DNA of 64,000 nt. Source: Vesta saturnalis (Eukaryota > Arthropoda > Insecta > Coleoptera > Lampyridae). The DNA lies in contig JARFJB010001979.1 of assembly GCA_036346205.1 (NCBI GenBank), positions 577,501 to 641,500 on the forward strand, written 5' to 3'. The stretch's first letter is position 1; each line of letters opens with the position of its first letter. Positions 24,014 to 35,103 of this stretch are shown here, piece by piece. Both the position numbers and the translations under genes were made by a program. The notes beneath the pieces are model-generated. The model saw only the letters and a program-made list of their open reading frames with translations. It did no database searches and was not told the origin of the DNA.

Positions 24014-24363
24014 TAGATAATTCGGCAGTACCGGAAGCATCAGCGTAAAGCTTTAGGATACCCCTATGCATAACGTCAATATTACTTGCTTCGTACTAAA
24101 AATGGCGCCAGTAAGCATTGTCAAATGTCATAGTGTTCAACCAATAATTTTCGAAAAAAAATTTAAATCTCAAAAACTATTAAATTAAATTTAAAATAAC
24201 AAAGTTGATGGCTACTTCCGGTATAACCGGAAGTGTAGTCATCATGAAAATATTTTCCTTAAATAGAATATGAATCACTTAGTCAAGATACAAACTTTCA
24301 GAAATCAGCCATGGCTGGAACTCCTAATACTTCTAATGAATGGTTTCGACCAATCACCCTGTA

Positions 24364-24788
24364 TAACGTGTATTTAAAGTAGATCTTTATACATGCATTT
24401 TATTTACTCGTATATTAGAGGGTGCAATTACAAGTAACAGTTCGTAGCCTGGCCCAGGTAGGCGAGCTCCAATGCATTGGATGTTGGCCGCTGTAATGGT
24501 ACACTTCTGACAAATGTTAGAGGGTGAAATTACAAGTAACTTTAAAATACAAAGAGATATCACTATAATTTTATTAATTACAATATTTCGCTTACACTTT
24601 AAAGCTTCGGCACTAAAACACTTCAAAATGTCAAAAATGTTGCACAACACTCGCCTCGTATTATCTGTTGCCGACCTCTGACCTTCGCTGGCGGCCCATT
24701 GGACTTATTCTTTCTCCGTGAGCCCCCCCAACGCACGTAACTTACGCGAGTATTCGCAATGTAATTCATCCCTCGCAGTTATTATAGT
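24364..24788. other. No gene; short duplicated motif
   Basis: TTAGAGGGTG(C/A)AATTACAAGTAAC occurs at about 24414 and again at about 24517. The rest is unremarkable noncoding DNA with a C-run near 24723. Confidence 0.5.
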
Positions 24789-24902
24789 ACGAGATATATG
24801 AGAAAACATGCAACAAAGATTACAATTACTGTTCTGCATAATCTTATTGTTAGGTGACTCACCTTTCGGCCTTTTACTTTATTCTGTGATCCATTATTGA
24901 TC
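24789..24902 (+). repeat. Dispersed repeat, copy 1
   Basis: The segment with CATGCAACAAAGATTA(C)AATTACTG, then CATAATCTTATT, then TTACTTTATTCT.TGATCCAT also occurs at 39053-39177 (same strand) and 37787-37905 (opposite strand). It may be an LTR or transposon terminus. Its position just downstream of the gypsy coding region is suggestive, but no matching copy was found on the gypsy element's other side. Confidence 0.7.
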
Positions 24903-25557
24903 TGGTAGTGTCCCCAGGTACCCTATCCTAAAAAGTGTAATTTGAACTTATTCGCATTAATGCAGATTTAAGAACAAAACAATCGCTAATGGATGTATCT
25001 TGACTTTACTGATAATAATGCTACTATTATTCAAATTAATTGCTTGTTTTACATTGAATTTCCTGGCAGTAATTAAAACATTTGAATTTATTTACAAATC
25101 TGATATTAAACTACTCGCAACCTCAAACCTGATCAAAAAATTGGCCGTCTGTAATAAGAAAATACTAATGCAGATTTACGGTAATGTGGTAATCCAATCT
25201 ATTGATACCACTAATATAACGATACACGTCACACAGACAATCTATTTATTTATTCTCAGAATACAATACACAACCTTTTCTGTCCACTTACAACTAACTT
25301 AATTCACTATTCAATCATCGTCCTTCGACCGCTGGCTCGCCCGAGTCTGATCAACCGGTTCCCACAGGTACATATAAAATATAACAAACTGTAAAATTAA
25401 ACAAGTAGAATAAGGTAACTTCAATGCAGTTTTAACTATATTTAAACAAGAACAAAAAAAAAATAGGCAAGGAATTTACACATACACAATTGTATAGTGG
25501 ATAATAGACGCACCAAATACGCATGGACAATTACAATAAATTACATATAAAGAAAAA

Positions 25558-26380
25558 TTAGTTCGTAGACAATTCTAAAGCCGACTGAATCAAAGACACG
25601 AAAAAAAACTCATTAAAACAAAGCTTGCAAGGGTAAGATGTAAATAAATTATAACAAAGTGACCTGCCCGCAGGTTTAAATTCCCGATTAGTAGCACCTC
25701 TCTTACTGTTTCCTTCCTTTTTCCCATTTATTTTTTTGTTAGGTCTCTTATCATACAACTCTTCGTCTAGTGTTTCTATGTCTATGTCTTCGATGCAGTG
25801 TATTTTGTCACGCATTCTCCGATTCATTAGTAACTCAGACGGAGATTTTCCAATCTTCCCATGTGGTGTTACATTGTACATCATCAGGTAAGCCAGTATT
25901 TCCATCTTGTAGTCTTTTCTGATCTGGTATGCTATTTGGAGTCGTTTTTCAAAGATTTGTTTATATTTTCAACTTCTCCATTAGCTTGAGGCCAATATGG
26001 GGGAGAATTGACAAGGTCGATTCCGTTTATTGAACAATAAATTCTTGAATTCCTCGCTATTGAAATTGGCAGCGTTATCTGTTTGTGGAAGTCCTAATCG
26101 AGATAAAATTTCTTCCAAAGCTCTAATTACCGTTGAAGAATCGGTACCTTTTGTGAAACAGCTTCGACGGAGTAATAATCGAAAACTACAAGTAGGTAGT
26201 CGTGGTTTGGTTCACCTGACATGTAGTCGAATGGTACATAACTCCATGGCCCCTTGTCAGTGGCGAGGATTTACTAGGTTGTGAAGCTAGTATGCACTCC
26301 TTGCAGGTTTACACATGTTTGTCGGCTTCCTTGTCTATTTGCGGCCACCATAGTTTTGATCGTAGGCGACGTTTCATGAC
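25558..26380 (-). pseudogene. Gypsy integrase region
   Basis: In shifting frames the minus strand gives WWPQIDKEADKHV, CKEC(I/L)LASQPSKSSPL (zinc-binding HHCC end), YDYMSGEPNHDYLLVV-like core residues, and RLGLPQTDNAANFNSEEF at the second catalytic Asp. An intact C-terminal frame from 25905 follows, MEILAYLMMYNVTPHGKIGK then SPSELLMNRRMRDKIH, the standard end of a gypsy integrase core. The tail after it is Lys/Asn-rich and probably not conserved. There are several stops between 25906 and 26360. Confidence 0.8.
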
Positions 26381-26599
26381 GGTTTCTCCCGGATGACCCT
26401 CATGGGCCAATTCTAGTGTTTGAAGTCGAAGGTTGCTTTGTATTATTATTTTATTTCCTCTCAGAAGCAAATGATCATGTATGTTAATTCCAAACGGAGA
26501 GGGTATAATGGACCCTTGTCATTAGGTGACCACGAATTTCCTGGTAGTTTATTAATCGCATCATCTCTACTTTCAAATATCACTCTGCAGATAGAAAGT

Positions 26600-26900
26600 G
26601 CCTTGGGGATTGTTTAATTGATGATCATTTGTATGTAGTGTTCATTCGGTTCATCAAAGGTTTCGTCTGATTCCAACCTTAAGAGAGGATCCGCAATGTT
26701 TGATTTTCCAGATTTGTATTTAATCGTAAATCTGAAGGCTTGTAACCTCAATAGCCATCGCTCTATCCTCGCAGGCGGTTTTGATGTGGGTTTAAATATG
26801 GCCTCTAGCGGTTTGTGGTGCGTTACTAGTTGAAACTCTATCCCGGCCAGATAAAAATAGAATCTTTAAATAGCCCACACCAAAGCCAAGCTTTCTTTCT
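26600..26900 (-). pseudogene. Gypsy RNase H region
   Basis: The minus strand reads FYLAGIEFQLVTHHKPLEAI, then FKPTSKPPARIERWLLRLQ, then FRFTIKYKSGKSNIADPL(L). This is the RNase H tether and C-terminal part of a gypsy polymerase. The usual VTDHKPL has His in place of Asp (VTHHKPL), which removes an active-site residue. The start is marked by a stop (TTTAAAG). Confidence 0.8.
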
Positions 26901-27175
26901 TCATATGTGAATATCGGCGCTCTACTGCAGATAATGTTGCGAAAGAGATGACAAGGGCGATTGGGCTGGCATTAGCTATTAGCTGCGTGTGTCTTTGTAG
27001 TTCAAAATATGCTAATGAAGGTAATTTCCCCAGTGCTGATTTTAGTTTTTCAAAATTTCCTTGCTGGTGTTATTTCGATTCCTTCAAGATTAATCTGAGA
27101 GGTTCGGTCAGGTTTCCCAGATTGGGAATGAATTTTTCCAAATAAGTTACCATTCCTAGAAAGCTTTTAACTTCT

Positions 27176-27656
27176 TTATCTGTCGGCACTCGAATATTCT
27201 GAATGACAGTCCTTATTGGGATCTGGTAGTATACCTGACGACTTCAGTATGTGTCCCATAAATTTTAATTTGCGTACTTTGAAGTGGCATTTCTTGTTGT
27301 TCAGGAGGACATTATTAGTTTTTAATACCTCCAACACTTTATTGAAACATGTATCGTGTTGTTCTTCTGTTTGCCCAAACACGATAATTTCGTCGGTATA
27401 GTTCAAGCAGTTTGTGCAAGGAGCAAGAATGCTTTGAAATATCCGCTGGAAAATCAGGAGCCGAATTGATACCAAACATCAAACGTTTGTACCGAAACAA
27501 TCCTTTATGTGTTATGAAAGATGTTATGGGTCGACATTCTTCCTCCAGTTCAAGCTGATGATACGCACTTGCCACGTCTAAACGCGAGAAATATTGTGCC
27601 CCATTCTGCTTGGTCATACAATTATCGAATGTCGGCAATGGAAATTTTTCCTGCAT
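27176..27656 (-). pseudogene. Gypsy reverse transcriptase
   Basis: Two overlapping frames cover the RT palm. The first has FPLPTFDNCM, then FSRLDVASAYHQLELEE with the first catalytic Asp, and KRLMFGINSAPDF. After a frameshift around 27400 the second has NYTDEIIVFGQTEEQH, where the usual Y-V/L-D-D box reads Y-T-D-E, so the second Asp of the pair is lost. NNKKCHFKVRKLKFMGHIL and SGILPDPNK follow, the standard RT end. The enzyme is inactive. Confidence 0.88.
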
Positions 27657-27666
27657 AATAGGTTCG

Positions 27667-28257
27667 TTAGCTCATCTCATGTCGATGCACATTCTTATGC
27701 CGTTGCCTGGTTTGAATGCAATCACCATTGGTGAAATCCATTGACTTGGTTCCGTTACTCGTTCGATGATAGTGCTTATCCAACTTTTGTTCCAATTTGG
27801 GTTCTACCGCAATGTGAATTCTTTTCACTCGTTGTTGCACAGGTTTTATTTTTGTATCCATTGACAGCTTCACTGTGATGTGGATTTTTGGGAAGCGTGT
27901 GATGCCCTCGACTTGATTGGCTCCAACACCTAGTCCTAATCTGAGTATTCCAAGACAAATTGATGTCTGTTTTCCCAATAGAGATGTCATTCCATCTTCG
28001 ACAACCATAAAAGTTTCCACGAATTCTCGACCCTTCTCTATGCAGATTGGTGCACTAAATTTGAGTTTAATGCTGAGATGAGTATTCGAAGCGCAAGACT
28101 TGATGGTACTCCTAACATCTTGCTGAATTTCAAGCATGGTGGCGTTGTTTTCAATCAACGTGTCCCAATCTCGGTTGATTATGCTGTAGACTGCCCCTGA
28201 ATCGATTAACGTGTCTATGAATATTCCTCCTATAGAGACCGATACCATTGTCATCAC
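27667..28257 (-). pseudogene. Gypsy aspartic protease and RT N-terminus
   Basis: The frame from 28257 has an intact retropepsin active-site motif FIDTLIDSGAVYSIINRDW (Asp-Ser-Gly). A beta-rich body and a LLGKQTSICLGILRLGLG segment follow, with LG(R/K).T being typical of gypsy proteases. The conserved lead-in to the RT (KPVQQRVKRIHIAVEPKLEQ) comes next. It goes out of frame around 27750, after which the RT N-terminus continues in another frame. Confidence 0.8.
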
Positions 28258-28331
28258 GTCTGTTTTGGTTTAGGTCGCCCGAATCGAGAACTTCAAAACA
28301 TTCATAATTACCCATACTGCTAGTAGACGGT

Positions 28332-28779
28332 TCAATCTTTTCGAGTCTCATTTATGAAATTTATTCTTCTTGTTTTCGTTAAGTCGAAACGTCTACGATT
28401 AAATGACACTTTTGGGGAGAAATGGCTATCCTTCTTGGTCCTGCATCTCCTAGAAAAATGCCCGTTGTGGCCGCATTTGTGGCATTGCTTGCCAGTTGCT
28501 GGACAGTTTCTTACTTCTGAAGGTTTGTGATCGCCTCCACAGCGCAAGCAGTCCAACGCCTTTTTTGTTTCCCCATAAGTTCGCATTCTGGATTGTTCAA
28601 TCCTATTGAGTTGAAATTCAAAGCCTTCCAGCTGCTTCTTTTATTGCATACCTGAGCTCTGATTTCTGGTTTGTTCATATATCTGACACTGGTCAATGAC
28701 GTCATTCAAGGGCAATTCTTTTCCAATAGTTTCCTCTTTAGCTCGGTAGCTGCGGATTATTGGTTTACCTTCAGACATT
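28332..28779 (-). pseudogene. Gypsy gag remnant with zinc knuckles
   Basis: A frame beginning MSEGKPIIRSYRAKEE at 28779 leads, with an internal shift, to LNDVIDQCQIYEQTRNQ. Two CCHC-type motifs follow: CLRCGGDHKPSEVRNC (spacing variant) and CHKCGHNGHFSRRC (canonical C-x2-C-x4-H-x4-C). The N-terminal gag core is much shorter than usual, which suggests an internal deletion. Confidence 0.75.
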
Positions 28780-29860
28780 AATTATACTATTACACAGGTT
28801 TTTATTTATGTGAAATAATTTTGTTATGTTGATCGAGTTTAAAATATAAAACCTTTGTTTTCTATTAAACTGAATCGTTCGCGTCTAACAATAATGATAT
28901 TAATTATTTAACACGAAATAGATCACCGGGTGGTTTCTGGTTTACAGGTAACAATCTTACTAATTGCAAACGGTATAACTTACGTTTATCGGTAGTGGCG
29001 GCGGCGGCGGTTTAATTACAGGCGATAATTTAGTACTGATGAACACGTCTAGTTTTTACGGTTACGTTTCGATTTTACTGAATTAACGGCGTAAACTAGG
29101 TGTTCAGCATAATCTCCTGACGAGGGTTTAATTACAGGTACTCTGCGGTTTCTGGTACGTTTGTCGAGGTGTTTTTTTAGTGTTTGTGTAAGGTTGTGTA
29201 GGTAGGTCTCCTTTGTTAGTAATCTGGGTGTCTACCCGTTAAACTAAACAATAAGATCTTTTGTGGTCAATGGAATGTAGGGCGACTACCCTCCAAGTCC
29301 ACAGTGTAGGTGTGTAGTAATGAAAGAGTACGTCGGGCTTTCAACCCTGCATATTCTTCTCACCGGGTGTATAGTAATGTAGGTATCTCAACTTACGTAC
29401 GTTTAACGTTAGATCTCTGCAGCTTTGGCTTCGGTAATGATATCAAGTCGCGGTGTCGCGTGTTCTTCTCCGGACGGCTGTTACAGGCTGGCGGTTTTAA
29501 ACAGGTAGCAGTCGGCGCGAACGCGAAAATGGAGTACTCGATTTCTGCTCAGATTCTTCTGGTATATATATATATATATATATATCCTTTTAGCAGCGCG
29601 GGCCGCGTTTTTATAAAGCATTTCCGAGGGTGGCTAAAAAATTTTGGGGGTGCGGTTCCGTAAGCCAGTATTGGCGGAAGATGCTCTGACGTATACAAAC
29701 TTAAACGTTTGTGAGATTTACGTCTGGGGGGAGAATGCATGATTAAATATTATGCATCTTTTGCAACGTTATGAAATATGTTTAAATTTTTCTAAAAATT
29801 CTACGAATTTTTGTAATTGCTTGCACCTGTGCATTTAGCAAGTCACTTTATCTTAATGGA
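28780..29860. other. Possible gypsy 5' flank or LTR; no gene
   Basis: This stretch lies upstream of gag on the minus strand. It is unusually GC-rich for the window around 29440-29660, and includes GGCGGCGGCGGCGG at about 28998 and a short (TA)n at 29562-29585. It could be an LTR or leader, but I found no matching partner on the other side of the element. Confidence 0.4.
29608..29616 (-). promoter_or_regulatory. Possible TATA box
   Basis: The minus strand reads TTTATAAAA followed by a GC-rich start-like segment (ACGCGGCCCGCGCTGC). It is oriented toward the gypsy gag. Position and composition suit an LTR promoter, but without a defined LTR this is tentative. Confidence 0.3.
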
Positions 29861-29869
29861 TTCCTCGAT

Positions 29870-30050
29870 CCCTCTAACTATCGAACAACAGCTATCACTT
29901 TCATTCTGTCGAAAATCATAGAAAAAGCCATCAACCACCAACTACTTTCGTTCCTCGAGTCTAATAAACTCTTAAACGACCACCAGTATGGGTTCAGACA
30001 GAGTCGTTCACCCAACTTTGGAATAGCACATTAGAGAGGTCCGGTGAAAT
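29870..30050 (+). repeat. Inverted piece of the copy C reverse transcriptase (fold-back)
   Basis: The + strand here (ATCATAGAAAAAGCCATCAA, then CACCAGTATGGGTTCAGACA) is the near-exact inverse complement of 30528-30710 within copy C. It joins copy C directly at about 30050, after AGGTCCGGTGAAATAG. The element therefore ends in an inverted duplication of its own RT segment rather than in its 3' end. About 480 bp separates the two arms. Confidence 0.85.
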
Positions 30051-32200
30051 AGGAAATGATCGAGTCTTTCTTGGCGGACACAAGACAACTTTGTGTTTTG
30101 TCGGCGTTGAACGTGAGTAGATTATTACTTACCCATTCAAGGACACGTTCTAAGTCACTGTTGATTGAGGCTGCCATTTTCACCTTAACGTCCTGACTAG
30201 ACTTATTGTTGTGGGAAAACTGAGAAGAACTAAAATGTTGAGTGCTGTCGTCCGCAAAGCAATGGATCGGGTTAGTTGTTGAGGAAATGAGGTCATTTGT
30301 GTATAGTAAGAAAAGTGTGGGAGCTATCACTGACCCTTGGGGTACTCCCGCGTTAATAGTAGTTTCTTTCGAAAAGAAGCCGTCGACGACAACGCATATA
30401 CGTCTCTTGTCGAGAAAGCTGGATATCCAATTGATGAGCGTATCGGATAAGCCGAACGAAGTGAGCTTAGCAAGTAGGCACTTGTGCCAAACCTGGTCAA
30501 AAGCCTTTGAAATATCTAAAGCTACTACGACTATTTCACCGGACCTCTCTAATGTGCTATTCCAAAGTTGGGTGAACGACTCTGTCTGAACCCATACTGG
30601 TGGTCGTTTAAGAGTTTATTAGACTCGAGGAACGAAAGTAGTTGGTGGTTGATGGCTTTTTCTATGATTTTCAACAGAATGAAAGTGTTGTTCGCTAGTT
30701 AGAGGGATCAGTTTTCTCGCCCTTTTTAGGAATAGGTTGGGCATATGCCAACTTCCACGATGAGGTAAATTCTCCAGATGACATAGAGATCGAAAAGGGT
30801 GTGAACAATACAGGTACTAGCTCGGGGTAGCATTTTTTAAGGACGATAGCTGGAATACCGCCAGGGCCAGTCTCCTTGTTTGAGTCAAGTTTATTGATAA
30901 TTGATTCTAGGAGCTTGTAACGAAAGTGGATTGGTTTAATAGCGTGTGGGGTAGATTTTGGCGACGGCACAGTTTTACCAGAATCATTGAGACATGGATT
31001 TGATGCAAAGTAACCGACAAAGATGTTGGCTTTTCAGCAGGATCAGCTACTACATGCCCAAAGGACATGAGACTAATTCTTTGCATTTACGTTCTTCAAA
31101 CATCTTTTTGGCCTTGGTGACGATGCTTTTGTAGCTATTCCTTGCAGAAATATAGTAGGCGTGATTTTCGATAGATTTACTTGATTTCCATTTGGTATAG
31201 AGTTCATGCTTTTGCGATACTGCATCAGTGCAAGCCCTATTAAACCAGGGTTGGGAACGAGCATGACTTACACGATTATGTTTTTTGGGAATGTGTAACT
31301 CCATACCCATTAAGGTAACTTCAGTTATTGAAAGAGCAATGTTTGAAGAGGAGGACTGTTTTAAGCTATACTCACGGCAGGGGAAGGTTGCAAAAAAAAT
31401 CTCGCAGTTTGCAGCTGATTTAAAACACCACATAGTTCTATCTGTTTTTCGAGTAACAGTGGGATTGGGTACAGGGGAAGTTATTTCGATTAGGCAGTGG
31501 TTTGGTTGATCAAGTGGGGAAAGGACTCTTGTTTTATAGACAAGTGGGTTAGTTGTAAGGTCCAGGAGATGTGGAGTATGGTTAGGGTTGTCAGGGATTC
31601 TGTTTGGTTCGGTGATGATTTGTGTGACATCACAGGATATAGCACATGCATCTGCACTATGACCTGCGGGATTGGTAGTAGGCGAAAATTGAAGCCAATT
31701 GGAGTTGTGGGCATTAAAATCTCCCAAAATTGAAATATCGCAACATGAAAACTGCGATAATCGGTAGTCTATTTTCAGATTAAAGTAATCAAAAAGATCT
31801 TGGAGGTTGTTATCATTGGGAGACCTACACAAACAACTGTAGAATTTCACAAATTGGTTCCCAGAATGTTTGAACCAAATCCCATCAAATTTGTTGTTTT
31901 CAAAGTGGACGTCCTCTTAAACCTACGTTGTCCAGTGTATACGCACATACTTCGCCTTTAAGGCGAAAGTTAGAGTGGAGGTTGTATCTGGGAAATTGCA
32001 GGTCAGGCGAATCAGTGCTTCCAGGGGAGACTTGTGTGTTTCTGACAGAAACAGAATGTCCGGTTGCACTTGTTCAAGGTGTTGGTGAACAGCGTTAAGA
32101 TTCTACCTGATACCACGTATGTTGCAGTAATGAATCCGGACGTTAGTATGTACTTTCAATGACCGAGGTTGCTCGAGTCCTGCCCTCCCGGGCATCCGAA
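30050..32200 (-). pseudogene. Non-LTR retrotransposon ORF2, copy C (endonuclease plus RT)
   Basis: The minus strand begins with an APE-type endonuclease: HYCNIRGIR near 32128, LFLSETQVS with the catalytic Glu, ILGDFNAHNSNW in a 266-codon intact stretch from 31850, and NHCLIEI near its end. In this last motif the usual Ser-Asp-His reads Pro-Asn-His. A linker (MGMELHIPKKHNRVSHARSQ) and RT parts follow: KETGPGGIPA, then ISKAFDQVWH, then a GVPQGSVIAPTLFLL equivalent, and an intact IHCFADDSTQH active-site box. It stops at about 30050 in NADKTQSCLVSAKKD and folds back (29870-30050). The C-terminus and poly-A are missing. It is the best copy for the endonuclease. Confidence 0.9.
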
Positions 32201-33370
32201 TGGGGCAGAATTTTATTCCTGATATGTCTTGCTTTTCTTAGTCTCGATTTTGGTATTGACGATTTTTGCCCCCCGAATCCTTGGGACGGATCGACGAATC
32301 GATGTGAGAGTGTGGGTGTCTCTCCCTACTCACCTAGGGTATAGCGACTGTTTTAGAACTCGTCATTTTAAGGGTTTAGCCGTTAAAATGCCATGCTTGG
32401 CTAGTGCGTGTTTGCAAGTACATAAACCAGCCCTTACCGAGCTCAGAAAATTGCAGCTCCAATATTAAGGAGCCCATGATAAAGGTGGTGGTATTGCACC
32501 GAGCGCATGTGGTGTACATGCCTTACACCTATGAAGTTGTAGAATATTAGATCTGAAAAGGAAACATTAAATAGTTTACTTTGCATCATACAAGAAAACA
32601 TTTTTTTTGTACGATTGCTGAATAAAGTAATTGTATTGAAAACAAAGAAGGATATACATTAACCTAATTACAAAGATCGTACATAAGTTGTATAGTACCC
32701 CAATCTGTTTATGGTTAGTTTCGTAGGTGTTGACAGCATTCAGATTGAAATAAATTGTTTACTTTGGTATATTATTTAGGTTCCAACTTGCATGTTATTG
32801 CCATTTTAAACTAATCAAATCTGTTTATTATTGTCGTGAAACTTAACTTCCTATTTTTTTTAAGTTCCTTTTTATTTAATTGAAAGGTAATAATAAATAA
32901 CGATAATGACCCTGATAGCCCTCCCGACTTTCATTGCCTACTTTTAGGGTCAATTAATTACTATTAAAATTAAATATAGTAACAATGGTAAAAGTTAGAT
33001 TAAATTTTAAATTTGTTGTCAAAGAAAAATATAATACAAAATAATATGAAATATAGTGTTATAATTAAACTTAAAATTCAATATAGTATCAAAAATAAAA
33101 TTGGATTAACTTTTGAATTTGAAACTACCAGGTATTCGATTTTATGAGCTTCAATGGTCGTCTGGCATAGGTGGTGGTATACGTACTATACTTTTTCTAC
33201 GCCCACCCTACCCTATTTTCCATTAAATGTTTAGCTCCAAGGCTAAACACTTAAATTTTATTATAATAATTATTTATAACAATGGAACCGTTATTGTATC
33301 TGGTTTGACCTTGTGGCTTACTACATGCAGGTAGTGAATGACTTTTTGTAATAGTTGCGCTACTAAACGA
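32201..33370. other. 5' leader of copy C, then noncoding DNA
   Basis: From 32201 to about 32480 the + strand is GC-richer and probably represents the 5' part of the non-LTR element, because a CCCGG(G/A)AGGGCA-type block also precedes the endonuclease in copy D (45550). From 32480 to 33370 it is AT-rich with no recognisable feature. Confidence 0.45.
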
Positions 33371-34460
33371 TTATAACAACGCGTTATCATTTTTATATTT
33401 TAGCGAGTCATTTACATAGCCTTCCGATACTGCAGAAGATTGCCAACCACCAAGTCTCTTTAAAGATAACAAATCACCTTCTGCATCTACTAATATGGTG
33501 GCTGACAGTCTTCTTAAACAGTGGCCGGTGTGTTGTTTTAGTTCCGCAAGTTGACGATATTCTGCAATTTTACGTGGTGTACTACCGATTATGTTAATCC
33601 CTACAACTTGTTTTATACACATCTCATTTCTGTAGTTGACACATAAGAGATGTTCCATCCCAGTAGGACTGAAATTCATGTACTTTTTGATGTAGTATAA
33701 AACGTTTCCGGATTCGTTTCAGTTTTTGAATCTGGGATGGCAATTATTAACGATTTTCCCAATGTCCTCAACGTGCTCTAAGTTCTTGCTTATGACAAGC
33801 TCCGCTTAAACCACAATGAGGATAACCTGAAAAATTAAATAGGTGACAAACACTGTAACGTGTTACAGTTGCAACTACATATTTTTGTCGATTGTTTACC
33901 TATATAGGTAGTTGTCAGAATTTCTCGTGAACACAAAATTTTTTATTTTGCGGTTGCTCAAGGTTATAGCTTACGAGACATCCCTTTGTATTTATGATTA
34001 GAGTTCTATGCCTATCTATTTTAATGATTTACCTTTGACAGCAAACATTGAGTATATGGAGCATCCTGCAGAAACTTATTAATTTGTTGATGAGGGTTTT
34101 TGATTTTTTACTTTTAAATCCATCTGACTTTCGCTTCAGTAGACTGATTAATTTTGGATAATCTGCTATGTTAATATTATTATTAATATTTAGTGCAGTT
34201 TTCCGAATCGAATATATTGCCTAAAGTGAAGATGCCTTCATAATTTTCGATAGTTCTTCAAAATAGGCTAGTAAAACATTCTCAAAAAACGATTCCACGC
34301 TGTGTTTTTGTCGCCAATCCATAAATTATTGGTATGTAATCTCGTATCTTTCTTTGTATTTTTCGGGTAATAAATTATCTGTTGCAACCTAGGCTGTTTC
34401 AAGTATCTCCGGCGGAGTGTTTGTAATAATTGCATTACTTTCATCACTAGACATATTCAT
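33371..34460 (-). pseudogene. Crypton-type tyrosine recombinase
   Basis: A start Met at 34460 (MNMSSDESNA) leads to LLPEKYKERYEITYQ, SFFENVLLAYFEELSKIMK, YPKLISLLKRKSDGFKSK and KSKTLINK, the N-terminal SAM-like core of insect Crypton proteins. A likely intron (donor GTAAAT near 34038, acceptor TTTTTCAG near 33837) follows. The catalytic half has LSGACHKQEL, then a 102-codon intact tail from 33679 with TGHCLRRLSATILVDAEGD, LKRLGGWQSSAVSEGYVNDS and stop. His-x-x-Arg, the Trp in GGW and the Tyr nucleophile are present. The first catalytic Arg (usually GACR) is replaced by His. Stops occur in the N-terminal half, and there are frameshifts near 33818 and 33776. The element is dead. Confidence 0.85.
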
Positions 34461-34550
34461 TGAATTAAATCAGAAACTTGAGAACATGCAATACACCTAT
34501 TTTTCATTGCAAAAAGTGGCAATATGTCGGATGACATTAGTTTTCAGTCT

Positions 34551-34554
<4 letters not shown>

Positions 34555-34606
<52 letters not shown>
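34555..34606. repeat. (AT)n microsatellite
   Basis: About 52 bp of alternating A and T, just upstream (in minus orientation) of the Crypton start. Confidence 0.97.
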
Positions 34607-34609
<3 letters not shown>

Positions 34610-34679
34610 AAAAATCATTTCAATTCTAAATTCTTTTTAAATTAAAATACATCGTTTTCTGTTTTTTACTGAATTAAAT

Positions 34680-35063
34680 TTATGTAAATAGATCAGATAC
34701 CATAGTACTATCGCGCTCAATAAATACTGGTAACAGCAAAATTTTGTCTTGTGCGCATTTGGTTTGACGGCACATAATCAAATGCCCTAGCAGGCTATGA
34801 CCACGAAATATCAAAATGACAGTTTCATAAAAATTAGAATTTTCAATACTTTCAACGTCACGCCGCACCTTACAGAAAAGGAAATAATAAGCGCCCATTT
34901 GAGAAATAAACCAATTCGGCCAATTGTTAATTGTGCTACTCGCCCCCCTTAATAAACGAAACAGAGCTCTCCACTTAACATTGTCACAATTGAAAGACGC
35001 GGCATATAGTTTATCTGGAGCGAGCGAATTCCCTAATGCATACGAAACTAATGACGTATACAA
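34680..35063 (-). CDS. Unrecognised open frame, 127 codons
   Basis: An intact Met-initiated frame with mixed composition (MYTSLVSYALGNSLAPDKLY at the start, LLGHLIMCRQTKCAQDK near the end). There are no domains I recognise, no signal peptide and no clear membrane segment. It lies between the Crypton (-) and a gypsy gag fragment (+). It could be a captured or transposon-related gene or chance. Coding status is doubtful, but it is longer than expected for random AT-rich DNA. Confidence 0.25.
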   Translation of the reverse strand: MYTSLVSYALGNSLAPDKLYAASFNCDNVKWRALFRLLRGASSTINNWPNWFISQMGAYYFLFCKVRRDVESIENSNFYETVILIFRGHSLLGHLIMCRQTKCAQDKILLLPVFIERDSTMVSDLFT

Positions 35064-35103
35064 AATACTTGATAAATAAAACGTTTAATAAGTTCCTGTT
35101 AAG

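Larger units (their letters stand above)
21842..24361. mobile_element. Palindromic MITE with TA target sites, split by another transposon
   Basis: The ends are CAGGGTGATTGGTCGAAACC (21842) and its inverse complement ending at 24361, with TA directly outside on both sides (21840-21841 and 24362-24363). The arms (21842-22264 and 24016-24361) are inverse complements through GGAGTTCCAGCCATGGCTGA, CTTCCGGTTATACCGGAAGT and GGATACCCCTATGCATAACG. The right arm lacks about 70 bp present in the left. Without the inserted transposon the arms would meet in a perfect AATTATCTAGATAATT centre. The MITE has no coding capacity. Its CAGGGTG terminus is shared with the element inside it, so the two may use the same transposase. 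Confidence 0.85.
25558..28779 (-). mobile_element. Gypsy-type LTR retrotransposon, degenerate
   Basis: The minus strand carries gag (28779-28332), protease (28257-27667), RT (27656-27176), RNase H (about 26900-26600) and integrase (about 26380-25660) in the order typical of Ty3/gypsy elements. All are broken by stops or frameshifts. No pair of matching LTRs was found by eye between the flanks (24.4-25.5 kb and 28.8-29.8 kb), so the borders given cover only the coding part. It lies in the host intron, antisense to the host gene. Confidence 0.85.

Noticed and set aside
24364..29860. Matching long terminal repeats of the gypsy element
   Set aside because: I compared both flanks by eye and found no shared segment of useful length.
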